Positions 50,775 to 59,594 of a DNA stretch of 64,000 bases are shown here, piece after piece. Source of the stretch: Rufibacter sp. LB8 (GTDB lineage Bacteria > Bacteroidota > Bacteroidia > Cytophagales > Hymenobacteraceae); NCBI RefSeq assembly GCF_014876185.1, contig NZ_JADALJ010000001.1:3081501-3145500 (forward strand), written 5' to 3'. The notes under the pieces were generated by a model, which saw only the letters and a program-made list of their open reading frames with translations, had not been told where the DNA came from and searched no databases. A program made the translations under genes and the position numbers. Every line of letters starts with the position of its first letter. Position 1 is the stretch's first letter.

Positions 50775-50858
50775 CGAAATCTAGGACAGATGCGGGCACT
50801 CGTTTGGCAGCCTCTTCGTTTTCAAGAAATAATATCCGGCTCTCTTTACCGCACGCGC

Positions 50859-50975
50859 ATGAAAAGACTGAAAGAAATTTACCACAAATACAAAGACTAT
50901 GGCCTGGTAGACGGGCTTATGTACCTCTCCTTTTTTCTATTCCTGGCCATCTTGTTCATCTTCTTCCGGGATTAG
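50859..50975 (+). CDS. Small single-helix membrane peptide, 38 residues
   Basis: MKRLKEIYHKYKDYGLVDGL is followed by one membrane helix (MYLSFFLFLAILFIFFRD). The start with Met-Lys-Arg and a positive-inside helix makes it a plausible real microprotein; it is too short for standard gene callers. It is divergent from recJ. Its TAG stop is immediately overlapped by palindrome copy 24. Confidence 0.6.
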   Translation: MKRLKEIYHKYKDYGLVDGLMYLSFFLFLAILFIFFRD

Positions 50976-51014
50976 CGTTTTCGGCTCCGTTTCTGGAAAT
51001 GAGCCCGAAAACGT
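50974..51014. repeat. 40-bp palindrome family, copy 24, at a stop codon
   Basis: AGCGTTTTCGGCTCCGTTTC opposite GAAATGAGCCCGAAAACGT; its first bases are the last two of the microprotein stop TAG. Confidence 0.85.
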
Positions 51015-51064
51015 ACTTTCACGTGGTGGAAATTAATATCTTGGGGTAGTTCATCTTTACCGCC

Positions 51065-51492
51065 ATGGCGCCTGTCACGTTTACTTCCTCTAAAAGCTGG
51101 CTGATTACTTTGGTCATCTGGGGCACCTCTTTGCTGCTGGTGTTTGTATTTGTGCAAGATATGCTCACCGGTTCTTCTGTGGTAGGGAGCATTACCAAAG
51201 GCGTCTTCCTGTTTCTCACTATTGGCTTCCTGCTCTGGACCTGGTTCGGGACGTATTACCTTGTAGCGGGCAACCACCTTTCCTACCGCTGCGGCCCCCT
51301 GCACAGCCGAATCCCTATCCAAGACATCAGAAACAGCATGAACGGCTGTGGTCTGGCCTACGGCCGGCGCTGGGCTTTAATGGCCTGGTGGTGCATTTCG
51401 GCAAGTGGGACGAGGTTTACATTTCGCCGAGTAGGCAGCAGGAGTTTATTGAGAGGCTGAAGCAGGTGAATCCGGGGATTATGGTGAAGTAG
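51065..51492 (+). pseudogene. Bacterial PH-domain protein broken by a frameshift
   Basis: Frame one gives about 102 convincing residues from MAPVTFTSSKSWLITLVIWG, with two membrane helices and then YYLVAGNHLSYRCGPLHSRI and PIQDIRNS, the start of a bacterial PH domain. The PH domain then continues in another frame from about 51373: GFNGLVVHFGKWDEVYISPS, then RQQEFIERLKQVNPGIMVK, stop at 51492. The join lies near 51368-51376 (GCTGGGCTTTAAT) and needs a one-base gain or two-base loss. Without correction the protein ends after unrelated residues at 51460. A sequencing error or a recent mutation are both possible. Confidence 0.8.
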
Positions 51493-51521
51493 AATAATAA
51501 CTTCAGAAAATCTTATAGCCC

Positions 51522-51568
51522 TTTCCCTTTTTCGGCTCCGTTTCCAGAAACGAGCTCGAAAACGGAAA
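51522..51568. repeat. 40-bp palindrome family, copy 25
   Basis: TTTCCCTTTTTCGGCTCCG opposite GAAACGAGCTCGAAAACGG and AAA, between the convergent PH-domain and TPR genes. Confidence 0.85.
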
Positions 51569-51576
51569 TCCCTTCC

Positions 51577-53388
51577 CTATACTTTATCTCCCCTCAGCTT
51601 TCTTAACCGCTTGCGGGCCTCGGCCACGAAGACGCTGCCGGGGTGTTTGGTGAGGAGTTGGCTGTAGAGTTCCTGCGCTTTCTGGGGCTGCTTCAGGTTT
51701 TCCTCGTTCAGTTTGGCCAGCAGGTAGAGCGCGTCATCAGAGAGAATATCGGCTTTGGGGTGGTCCAGAATAAGCTGGAAGTTCTGCGCGGCTTCGTCAA
51801 AACGGCCCAGGGTTTGGAACAGTTCGGCTTTCTTGAAATAGATTTCGTCGGTGAGGCTGTGGCCGGGGTATTTTTTTAGGAGTTCATCTAGTGCCAGCAA
51901 GGCCTCAGGGTGCTGGTTTTTGAAGATGAGGAAATCTATGGCGGCGTACTCTTTGAGCGCAGCTGCTGTGGTGTCCAGGCCAGTGTTGTCAATAATCAAT
52001 AAGCTCAGGCTGAGGGCGTCATTGGCAATCTCGCGGCTGGTGGCTAGTTTGAGGATGTCCAGGTGGCTCTGGGCCAGTTCGAATTCGCCTTTGTAATAGC
52101 TGAGGCGGGCGTTGCGGAGTTTGGCTTCGTGGCCCAGGGGCTGTTCTTTGTGCGTTTTCTCTACCTGGCTGTAGAGCAAAGTAGTTTCCCAGGGCTCGCC
52201 GCGCAGCAAGTACACATCAGCTAGGGCTAATTTGGCTTCGGCGACTACGTCTGGCTGGGCGCGGGGCATGGCAATGACGGCCTGCAGGTTTTGCATGGCG
52301 GTTTGCTGGTTGTCCAGGTAAAAGGCCTGCAGCTCGCCCAGGCTTTTGATGATGTTGGCCGTACGTTCAGAGCGGCCCAGTTCCTGCAGCAGGCTTTCAT
52401 AGTCCTGGGCCAGCAGCTTCATTTTCTCTTTGTTCAGCGGGAACGTGTTCTTGACCTGCTCTTCGCGGGCCTGTATGATGCGGTGGCGGGCCACGGGGTA
52501 ATACTCGCCGGTGCGGTATTGCTGCATCACGTAGGTATAACCGTCAATGGCGGTCTCAAAATCTTTGTTGCGCAGGCTGATGTCGGCGAGGGAAAGCACG
52601 CGGGCCCCGCCACCTTGGGTACGCCTATCCAACGCGCGGGCCTGTAAGAGCGCGGGCGCGAAGTCTTTGCGTTGCACCAATACCCAGATCAAAAGCTCCT
52701 GCACGGAGCTGGCGTCGGGGTCAGTTTGTACCTCGGTCATGAGGCGCTGTTCCAGCTTGTTGAGGGCTTCTTCTTCGCGGAGCGTGTTCTGTAGCAAGTT
52801 CTGGGCGTAAGTCAAAGGCACGGCGGTACTTTTCACCTGCTTCAGCACTTCGTCAATCAATTGATCATGCTTGCGCTGGTAGGCGTAGATCTGCAACAGC
52901 TGCCCGGCAAAGTTCTTTTCATTGCCAGACAGTTGCCGGGCACGCAGATACACCTGTTCCACGTAGTCAAACATTTCGGTCTGCTGGAACGCGTTGGCCA
53001 CGCCGTACACATTCTCTGGGGTGGTAGACAGCACTACTTTGGCGTAGAGTTTCTCGGCGGCGGGGGCGTTGCCCGCGGCTTGGAGCACCTTGCCTTCATC
53101 TATGATATAGTTGGGCACGTTGGGGTATTTCTTCTGGGCGCGCTTCACCAGTTTTTCGGCTTCTTTGAAGTTGCGCAGCGCCAGCAGGGTCTTGAGGTAA
53201 TCTGGGTACACCAAGCCAAACTGCACGTCTTGCTCCACCAGTTTGGCCAGCAGGGTTTCGGCTTTCTGGTAATCGCCTTGCCGCAGGTATTCTTTGGCCA
53301 GGGCCATCTGCTCCGGTACGCCCTGCGCCAGACTGGCCGTGAGACAGCCCGCGCATAAAAGCCAACAAATCAACAACCTTCTCATCAT
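51577..53388 (-). CDS. Exported tetratricopeptide-repeat protein
   Basis: The 603-residue protein has a signal peptide (MMRRLLICWLLCAGCLTASL then AQ; LCAGC could also be a lipobox). It is almost entirely TPR-like helix pairs, for example EYLRQGDYQKAETLLAKLVE near the start and FQTLGRFDEAAQNFQLILDH near the end. Likely a periplasmic scaffold. It follows the SurA-like gene on the same strand after 163 bp, with a terminator and palindrome between, so it is probably separately transcribed. Confidence 0.85.
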   Translation of the reverse strand: MMRRLLICWLLCAGCLTASLAQGVPEQMALAKEYLRQGDYQKAETLLAKLVEQDVQFGLVYPDYLKTLLALRNFKEAEKLVKRAQKKYPNVPNYIIDEGKVLQAAGNAPAAEKLYAKVVLSTTPENVYGVANAFQQTEMFDYVEQVYLRARQLSGNEKNFAGQLLQIYAYQRKHDQLIDEVLKQVKSTAVPLTYAQNLLQNTLREEEALNKLEQRLMTEVQTDPDASSVQELLIWVLVQRKDFAPALLQARALDRRTQGGGARVLSLADISLRNKDFETAIDGYTYVMQQYRTGEYYPVARHRIIQAREEQVKNTFPLNKEKMKLLAQDYESLLQELGRSERTANIIKSLGELQAFYLDNQQTAMQNLQAVIAMPRAQPDVVAEAKLALADVYLLRGEPWETTLLYSQVEKTHKEQPLGHEAKLRNARLSYYKGEFELAQSHLDILKLATSREIANDALSLSLLIIDNTGLDTTAAALKEYAAIDFLIFKNQHPEALLALDELLKKYPGHSLTDEIYFKKAELFQTLGRFDEAAQNFQLILDHPKADILSDDALYLLAKLNEENLKQPQKAQELYSQLLTKHPGSVFVAEARKRLRKLRGDKV

Positions 53389-53441
53389 GACAGAACTGCT
53401 ATGCCGTATTTTGGGTAACGTAAATTTCAGGTATTCAATAT

Positions 53442-53481
53442 ACGTTTATGAGCTCATTTTCAGAAATGAGCCCGAAAACAG
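53442..53481. repeat. 40-bp palindrome family, copy 26
   Basis: CGTTTATGAGCTCATTTT opposite AGAAATGAGCCCGAAAACA; the left arm has drifted. Confidence 0.8.
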
Positions 53482-53498
53482 TTTCCTCGGAAACAACA

Positions 53499-53526
53499 AG
53501 AGCCGCACTGTAGAAAGTGCGGCTCT
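53499..53526. terminator. Terminator after the SurA-like gene
   Basis: AGAGCCGCACT pairs with AGTGCGGCTCT over 11 bp around a 6-nt loop, 25 bp beyond the minus-strand stop codon. Confidence 0.8.
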
Positions 53527-53550
53527 CGCCTTTTTGTGTAGAATGGCTTC

Positions 53551-55656
53551 TTAGAAGAAACGAACGCGGTTGTCTTCTACCTTGGCGTTCTTTCTAACGG
53601 CCTCGTAGATGGCAGCCTGCACACGGCCTGATCTGATGTCCTGCACTTGCTTTTTGGCAGTGGCCAGGTCAGATACCGGCGGCGCGGGCGTGATGTTGGT
53701 CAATTCTACCACCACTACGCCACCTTCGCCGTCAATGGCGGGGGTGCGCTGGCCAGGCTTCAGACCGAACGCTCTGCCAATGGCCACTGGCTCCATGCCC
53801 ATGCCGGGCACGTTGGCAGCCGCAAATGAAATGTCAGAGGCTGGGCGGGCAATGGCGTCTGGGCCGTACTTGGCGGCAGCCTGCCCCAAGGTACCGGAAA
53901 TAGTACCCAGTTTCTCTTTGATTTTCTTCGCTTTCAATTCATTGCGCACGGCCATGGTGAGTTCATCACGCACGTCTTCCAGTTTAGCAGTGCCTTTCTC
54001 GCGCTTGTTGGTTAAAACGGCCACCACGTACTGGTCATCCATGGTGATCACATGTGACACATCGCCTACGTTGGTGTCTTCAGAGAAGGCCCAGCGCACC
54101 AGTTCTCTGGCGTTCTGCAGGTTGTTCACGCTGCGGCTGTCTGCGGTGATGTTCTTGGCTTCTGTTTTGCTCAGGCCTTTCTGCGCGGTGATGGTTTTCT
54201 CAAAGCTTTCCAGGTTATTGCTGTTAGAGGCAATTTCGCTGGCACGGCTGAAGGCAAACTCACGTGAGTTGTCACTTGGTGAGATGGTGCGGGTCACCTG
54301 GGCCACCTGGTAGGTTCTGGTAGTCTTAGGGTTGGTGATTTTGATGATGTGGTAACCATAGTCGGTCTCAACCAGGTTTGGCAGCAAGCCGGCGCTGGTG
54401 GCACCAAACACTGCTTTCTCAAACGCCGGTACCATGCGGCCTTCTGTAAACCAGCCCAGGTCACCGCCTACTGAGGCAGTTCCGTCTGTGCCGTGTTGCA
54501 GGGCCATCTGCGCGAAGTCAGCGCCGCCTCTGATCTGGGTTAAAATGCCCTGGGCTTTGGTTTTGGCCGCGGCTTTGGCTTCTGGGGTGGCGTTATCTGG
54601 CTTGATCAAGATGTGGCTGGCACGGGCAGAGGCGGCACCTCCGTCTTTGGTGCCGGTGATTTTGTAAAGGCTAAACGTACCGTTCTGCACAAACGGACCG
54701 TACACTTTGCCCATCTCCAGGCTTTGCTTTTTCAGGTCTTCAGGCAAATCACTCACGGGTACATAGGCGCCGTTGTAAGGCGTGTCAGACTCAGCTTTCA
54801 CAAACAGAGAATCATTCTGGGTGGTGGCGAAATCAGACGTAAGGGCGGCGGTGCTCTGCTGGTACGCGGTGCTGTCTTCTTTAGACGGGGCCACCGGCAC
54901 AGTTACGTACGTAATAGAACGGCCGGCCTCCACCTCAAACTTCTTCTTGTTGTTGTTCAGGTATTGGCTCAGCTGGTCATCAGTTACCTTAATGGTAGAG
55001 TCTGCAATACTGAAATACGGGATGAACAGGTAGTTGATGCTGGCTTTGGCGTTCTGCTCAGTGTTGTAACGCTTGGCTTCTTCGGTGGTCACGTAGTTAG
55101 AGAACGTGAACAGGTTATAGTATTTGTTCCGAAGGCGGTCTTGCGCCAAATCTTCCTCGTACTTGCGCCAGGCGTTCCGTTGCTCCTCGGGCAGGTTGCC
55201 CAGGTTGGCCAACGTCTGCTTCACTTGGGCCACGTCAAACTGACCGGTCTGCGGGTTGGTGAACATCTGCTTGAGGGCGGGGTGCACGTTGCGGCCCTGT
55301 ACCATGTCAAAGCGCTCATCGTCTGAAATACCCAAACCGGCTTCCTCAAACTCATCAGCGAAGGCGTATTTGAACACCAACTGGTTCCAGGTCTGCTCGC
55401 GCAAAGAAGCCATCTCGGCCTCACCCGGCTGACGGCCATACTGCGAGGCGTAATTGTTTCTGGCTTCGTCAAACAAGGCTTCAAACTCCTGCACAGACAC
55501 TTCATGCCCGGCAATCTCCCCTACTGTGGTGTTGTTTCCGAACAGGTTGGAGTTAGGCCCCAACAAATCTCCCAACACAATGAAAATGAGCAAGCCGATG
55601 GCGATTGCACCTATAGCAAAGCCTGACCTCTCCCGAATCTTGTTAATTAATGCCAT
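53551..55656 (-). CDS. PpiC-type peptidyl-prolyl isomerase/chaperone (SurA/PpiD-like)
   Basis: The 701-residue protein has one N-terminal membrane helix (GFAIGAIAIGLLIFIVLGDLL), so it is PpiD-like in topology, then a SurA-N helical region, and a PpiC parvulin domain at about 345-440 (ASHILIKPDNATPEAK, GGDLGWFTEGRMVPAFEKAV, TDYGYHIIKI). A second diverged parvulin-like part may follow. It should assist outer-membrane protein folding at the periplasmic face. It lies downstream of the CNNM/CorC gene, a common Bacteroidota order. Confidence 0.9.
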   Translation of the reverse strand: MALINKIRERSGFAIGAIAIGLLIFIVLGDLLGPNSNLFGNNTTVGEIAGHEVSVQEFEALFDEARNNYASQYGRQPGEAEMASLREQTWNQLVFKYAFADEFEEAGLGISDDERFDMVQGRNVHPALKQMFTNPQTGQFDVAQVKQTLANLGNLPEEQRNAWRKYEEDLAQDRLRNKYYNLFTFSNYVTTEEAKRYNTEQNAKASINYLFIPYFSIADSTIKVTDDQLSQYLNNNKKKFEVEAGRSITYVTVPVAPSKEDSTAYQQSTAALTSDFATTQNDSLFVKAESDTPYNGAYVPVSDLPEDLKKQSLEMGKVYGPFVQNGTFSLYKITGTKDGGAASARASHILIKPDNATPEAKAAAKTKAQGILTQIRGGADFAQMALQHGTDGTASVGGDLGWFTEGRMVPAFEKAVFGATSAGLLPNLVETDYGYHIIKITNPKTTRTYQVAQVTRTISPSDNSREFAFSRASEIASNSNNLESFEKTITAQKGLSKTEAKNITADSRSVNNLQNARELVRWAFSEDTNVGDVSHVITMDDQYVVAVLTNKREKGTAKLEDVRDELTMAVRNELKAKKIKEKLGTISGTLGQAAAKYGPDAIARPASDISFAAANVPGMGMEPVAIGRAFGLKPGQRTPAIDGEGGVVVVELTNITPAPPVSDLATAKKQVQDIRSGRVQAAIYEAVRKNAKVEDNRVRFF

Positions 55657-56063
55657 GTATGTAGTAAACGTATTTTATGCGGTATGCAAAATAATCTGAA
55701 TATGTGGTAAAATCAAAATATAAGTGGGTATGAACCAGTTTAAACTTCAGGTTTTTGCGTGGAGTGGCTTTAACTGGTTCCTGCCTCTGCTTTTGGCATG
55801 ACATCATGGGCTGCCACAAGCCTTAGAAATAACAGTTGTTGTATAAAATGTATGATGGTTGGGAGAAAGCCTTTTGTTGAGACGCAATACCTTGCGCTTG
55901 GCGTTCCCAATCGTTCCATAGAGCCAAAACGCAAGGTTTTGCGCCTCAACAGTGGCGGCATCAGACATTTTATACTACTGCCAAAACAACTTTGGCCGAA
56001 TTCCGTGCTGGCAGTTTTCGCGTTTCAACTTGACATTTAAGTAAGTGTTGAAGAGCGAATTTA
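55657..56063. other. Intergenic region, about 400 bp
   Basis: Contains one GAGACGCAA element (55875-55951). No gene is seen; the small open frames overlap the repeat. Confidence 0.5.
55875..55951. repeat. GAGACGCAA inverted-repeat element, copy 2
   Basis: TGTTGAGACGCAATACCTTGCG to its inverted counterpart ending TTTTGCGCCTCAACA, with inner arms; loop about 32 nt. Confidence 0.7.
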
Positions 56064-57338
56064 TTATTCCTCAGAAGCCGACTGGCGCAGACCCAGGAAC
56101 ACGGTGTTGATGCGGTGCTCATCCATTGACAGAATCCTGATCTCAAACGGCGGCACGGCCACCACGTCTCCGGTTGCCGGAATCTCCTCCAGCACCGACA
56201 AGATAAAGCCGCCCAACGTTTCATAGTCGCCTTCTGGCAAATTGAGCTGGTATTTCTCATTGAGGTAGTCAATCTCCTGGCGGGCGCTGAAGAGGTAAGT
56301 GCCGGGCTCGGGCAAAGCCTGCTCCAGCAAATCTTCCTCATCATACTCATCATTAATGTCGCCCAGAATCTCTTCCATCACGTCTTCCAGGGTCACAATG
56401 CCGGAGGTGCCGCCAAATTCGTCCAGGACCAGGACAATGCTGCGGTGCTCGGTGATGAACTTCACGAAGAGCTCGCGGGCCAGCATGTTCTCGGGCACGG
56501 CCTCCATGGGTGTGAGAATGTCTTGCAGGCTGGTGGGGCTGCTGAACAGGGCAAACTGGTGGCAGTAGCCCAGAATGTGGTCTATGGAGTCTTGGTAAAT
56601 CAGGATTTTGGAGTGGCCGGTGTCAATGAACGCCTGCCGGAGCACGTCTACGCCTTCCTCCAGTTCAATGGCGTCAATCTCGGTGCGGGGCACCATGCAC
56701 TCGCGCACTTTCACGTTCCGGAACTCCAGGGCGTTGTTGAAAATCTTGCTGTCCACCTCATTGGAAGGCACAAAAGAAAGTTCGGCTTCCTCGGGACTCT
56801 GCACTTTCACGGCAAAGGGCTGCAAAGTGAGGGCGTTCATGGCGGGCTGTAGTTCGTTTTCAGGCTCATTTTCAGAAATGAGGCCAAAAACGGAAGTCAC
56901 CAGATACGTGAGCGGGTAAAAGACCACTACAAAGAAGGCCAAAGGCGCAGCCACCAGACGCAGCAAGCCGGCCGGAGCCACAAAAGCCGCCAGCAAGCCC
57001 ACGCTCAGTTGTACCAACCACGTGATAAGAATGGCAGAAAGCCCGGCCAGCAGCATGGCCGCCAGCCCTATGAGCTGCAGTTGGCTGTGCAACACCTGGT
57101 AGAGCAACCCAAAGGCACCCATGGCCAGCAGCAGAAGCCCCAGCACGGTGCCCAGGTGTGCGGTGAGCAAGGTGCTTTTCTCGCGTTTCACCAGAAAAGA
57201 GTCAAAGCCCTGGTTGTCCAGCACCTCCAGCTTGACCAGTTCACGGGCCACCTGCCGGAGCGCCACTTCGCCCAGGGTGAACAGCGCCAGCAGCACCGCC
57301 CCCACAGCCAGCAGAATATAATAGGCAGACAGCTCCAT
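56064..57338 (-). CDS. CNNM/CorC (hemolysin-type) transporter-associated protein
   Basis: The 424-residue protein has a DUF21 membrane domain (residues 1-148), then two CBS domains (VRECMVPRTEIDAIELEEGV, QFALFSSPTSLQDILTPMEAVP) and a CorC/HlyC C-terminal domain (SIVLVLDEFGGTSGIVTLEDVMEEILGDINDEYD). CNNM/CorC proteins are linked to magnesium and cobalt handling. Residues about 149-162 (SVFGLISENEPENE) are encoded by palindrome copy 27, inserted in frame in the linker between membrane and CBS domains. It follows the 52-residue membrane peptide gene by 3 bp. Confidence 0.9.
   Translation of the reverse strand: MELSAYYILLAVGAVLLALFTLGEVALRQVARELVKLEVLDNQGFDSFLVKREKSTLLTAHLGTVLGLLLLAMGAFGLLYQVLHSQLQLIGLAAMLLAGLSAILITWLVQLSVGLLAAFVAPAGLLRLVAAPLAFFVVVFYPLTYLVTSVFGLISENEPENELQPAMNALTLQPFAVKVQSPEEAELSFVPSNEVDSKIFNNALEFRNVKVRECMVPRTEIDAIELEEGVDVLRQAFIDTGHSKILIYQDSIDHILGYCHQFALFSSPTSLQDILTPMEAVPENMLARELFVKFITEHRSIVLVLDEFGGTSGIVTLEDVMEEILGDINDEYDEEDLLEQALPEPGTYLFSARQEIDYLNEKYQLNLPEGDYETLGGFILSVLEEIPATGDVVAVPPFEIRILSMDEHRINTVFLGLRQSASEE
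56853..56895. repeat. 40-bp palindrome family, copy 27, inside the CNNM/CorC gene
   Basis: TTCGTTTTCAGGCTCATTTT opposite AGAAATGAGGCCAAAAACGGAA; keeps the reading frame. Confidence 0.9.
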
Positions 57339-57341
57339 TCT

Positions 57342-57500
57342 TTATGGTTTCCCTTTGCTCATACGAAACAGCATGAGAAAGATAACAGACAGCATGAAAA
57401 TCCAGTAGTTGGGCAGAATACCGTCTATGGTGGACCGGTGAATGCCAATGACCAGCGTGACCACCATCAAGGCCATGTAGATTGTCTGTTTCAGGCTCAT
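57342..57500 (-). CDS. Small two-helix membrane protein, 52 residues
   Basis: Starts MSLKQTIYMALMVVTLVIG with a first helix, a short loop (HRSTIDGILPNY) and a second helix (WIFMLSVIFLMLFRM) with a basic end (SKGKP). Its ATG overlaps the lptC stop codon (ATGA), and it ends 3 bp before the CNNM/CorC ATG, so it is embedded in the lptC-CNNM operon. That strict coupling argues it is a real gene. No family recognised. Confidence 0.7.
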   Translation of the reverse strand: MSLKQTIYMALMVVTLVIGIHRSTIDGILPNYWIFMLSVIFLMLFRMSKGKP

Positions 57501-58027
57501 TGCTTTATTCTGAAAGAACCAGAGAAATTGGTCAATTTGTAATTAGAGAAATCTTCATTAGAGGTGAGGCCGTGGCCGGTCACTACTTCCTCAGCGCTGG
57601 TGATGCGCACAAACTTGTCTGTGAAAATCTGGCGGCGCTGCCGGTTCCAGTACAGTTCCTCGGTGTTGAGCTGTTCGTTTTTCACGGTGTTCTTGACCAC
57701 TACGTCATTCTTCACGAAGTACTGGTCGTCTTTCTTGTTGTACTTGCCGTATTTGGCCGTGACCGTGGTGGTGGGCTGCCCGTTCTCATAGAACGTGATG
57801 AACATGCCTTTGGGGTAGAGAATGTCGCCGTTCTGCATGTCCTGTTGCAGCGGGGCGTTCATCTTGAGCTTGGTCTTGGCCGAGTCACTGTAAATGGTCT
57901 CCACGTTCACCGTCTCAGACGCCGGGCCTTTGTACTCGATGATCTTCACTTCCTTCTCTGCCTCCTGGCACCCTACGGCCATTGCCGCGCAGGCCATGGC
58001 AAAAGAAAGGAAAAGGCGCATGTTCAT
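57497..58027 (-). CDS. lptC: LPS export protein LptC
   Basis: The 176-residue lipoprotein has a lipobox AVGC (about Cys20, or Cys18 from the second Met) and then the LptC beta-jellyroll pattern: VETIYSDSAKTKLKMNAP, FITFYENGQPTTTVTAKYG, ending with VVTGHGLTSNEDFSNYKL. LptC links LptFG to LptA in moving LPS across the periplasm. It is a lipoprotein here rather than membrane-anchored as in E. coli, which is usual in Bacteroidota. It begins the lptC-microprotein-CNNM operon. Confidence 0.85.
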   Translation of the reverse strand: MNMRLFLSFAMACAAMAVGCQEAEKEVKIIEYKGPASETVNVETIYSDSAKTKLKMNAPLQQDMQNGDILYPKGMFITFYENGQPTTTVTAKYGKYNKKDDQYFVKNDVVVKNTVKNEQLNTEELYWNRQRRQIFTDKFVRITSAEEVVTGHGLTSNEDFSNYKLTNFSGSFRIKQ

Positions 58028-58187
58028 AGCAAAAACTACCTTGTTATAAATGCGGAAGATACCAACCCAACAGACGCGTGATCTATTATGCTGGTATCTG
58101 CCTTGATTTTTTATGGGTCCGCCAGTGAGTGGGTTTTCCCGGAGGAAATTTTTCCTGTCTCACCGGTGCATTCTGCCGCTTGTCTGG

Positions 58188-58233
58188 TTTTCCGTTTTCG
58201 GGCTCATTTCTGGAAATGAAGCCAAAAACAGAA
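58188..58233. repeat. 40-bp palindrome family, copy 28
   Basis: TTTTCCGTTTTCGGGCTCA opposite GAAATGAAGCCAAAAACAGAA, 42 bp beyond the outer-membrane protein stop codon. Confidence 0.9.
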
Positions 58234-58274
58234 CTTCACCTCAGGAATAAAACCGCAGCAGACACGCTTAAACG

Positions 58275-59594
58275 TTAGTCAAACCGTCGCTTGATGAACC
58301 AGCGGTTGTTGAAGGTCACGCCAATGTTCACTCTAAAGTACTGCTCTTTGATGCCCGTGCCCGGCGCCTCTTGCATGCCTAGCGCAAAGCTGGTGTTCAA
58401 CACGGCCTGCGTGTAATCTGGCGGACGAACCCCTCTGCCCACCGGGAACGAGAATCCCCACGTAACTCCCATGTTGTTGACTTCCTGGATGTTGCTGGCC
58501 GCCATAATCTCTGAACTGCCGTAATAACCGCCAAAACGGTACGTAATGCGTTTCATGTACGAGCTCACCGAGGCCGGATCTGGCGTGAACTCGGTGCCTA
58601 CGCCAATGCGATAGCTGTCTCCCAGTTCCTGCGGACCGGCACCTTTCTCGCGGCTAAAGCCCCTGAAATCTGAACCCGTAGACGCGGTGTAGTCCAGGCC
58701 CATGCTCCAGCTTTTGTTGTTGTCAATGCCTAAACCAACTTGAAAGGTCTGCGGAATGGTGGAATAGCCTTCGGTGCTGTCTGTCACAATGCTGGAAATC
58801 AGGAAATCGTCCAGCATTCGGCGCTCCAGGCTGGCCTGGTAGTCGGCGCTGAGGTTGGCTTTGGCGGCGTAGGTGGCCCCCAGGCCCATGCTCAACTTCT
58901 CATTCAGTTTCTTTCTGTAGTGCAGACCGCCTTTAAAGGCCAGACCGGCGTATTTTTCGGCAGTGTGCACCACTGCTTTCTGCGGTGCGGTGGCTTTGTC
59001 TGTGGTGTCTACCAACACAGAGGTGGCCTCACGGTCAATAGTCCCGAACAGATAGGAAGCGGTCACCCCGGCAGTTAAACCGTTGGCAATTCTAACACCG
59101 TGCGAGAAAAAGACTTCGCTCAACCCACCGGTGCCTTTGTACTCCCGCAGAATGTTCACGTTCTTGCCATCTACCAATAGTGGCTCACTTAGGTAGGTCA
59201 GGTAATTGACCCGGCTGTAAGGCTTCAACCCAAAAGAGGTAGTCCAGCTGCGCGACAAGGGAATGGAAAAAGAAAGGTGGCCCAGGCTTCCGCTGCCGTC
59301 AATCTGGGAGGTTTGGCGGTTAGAGATTTTTTTCAGCTCTGTGGCCACGGCGGCCTCAAACGTTACCAGGTTGTTGTAGAACAAAAGGGCCGGGTTCTGG
59401 TCATTGAGCAATTGCCCGTTGGCCGTGCCCACGCCGGCATAGCCCATGCCCGCGCTCCTGATGCTTGTTGTTCCTGACACCATATCGCCCACACCAAAGC
59501 GGGAATAGGGTGAGTTTGAGAGCTGTTGCGCCTGTACTTGAACCCCAATGATAGACAAAGAGAGAAGAAACAGAGCGCGGAAAGGCTTATACAT
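58275..59594 (-). CDS. Outer-membrane beta-barrel protein, FadL/PorV-like
   Basis: I start this at the internal Met at 59594 (MYKPFRALFLLSLSIIGVQV then QAQ), a signal peptide; its ATG overlaps the coaX stop by 8 bp. The 439-residue protein shows LSNSPYSRFGVGDM, GMGYAGVGTANG, and many alternating strands, ending YFRVNIGVTFNNRWFIKRRFD with an aromatic near the end. Likely an outer-membrane channel or assembly partner; substrate unknown. Coupled to coaX. Confidence 0.75.
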   Translation of the reverse strand: MYKPFRALFLLSLSIIGVQVQAQQLSNSPYSRFGVGDMVSGTTSIRSAGMGYAGVGTANGQLLNDQNPALLFYNNLVTFEAAVATELKKISNRQTSQIDGSGSLGHLSFSIPLSRSWTTSFGLKPYSRVNYLTYLSEPLLVDGKNVNILREYKGTGGLSEVFFSHGVRIANGLTAGVTASYLFGTIDREATSVLVDTTDKATAPQKAVVHTAEKYAGLAFKGGLHYRKKLNEKLSMGLGATYAAKANLSADYQASLERRMLDDFLISSIVTDSTEGYSTIPQTFQVGLGIDNNKSWSMGLDYTASTGSDFRGFSREKGAGPQELGDSYRIGVGTEFTPDPASVSSYMKRITYRFGGYYGSSEIMAASNIQEVNNMGVTWGFSFPVGRGVRPPDYTQAVLNTSFALGMQEAPGTGIKEQYFRVNIGVTFNNRWFIKRRFD

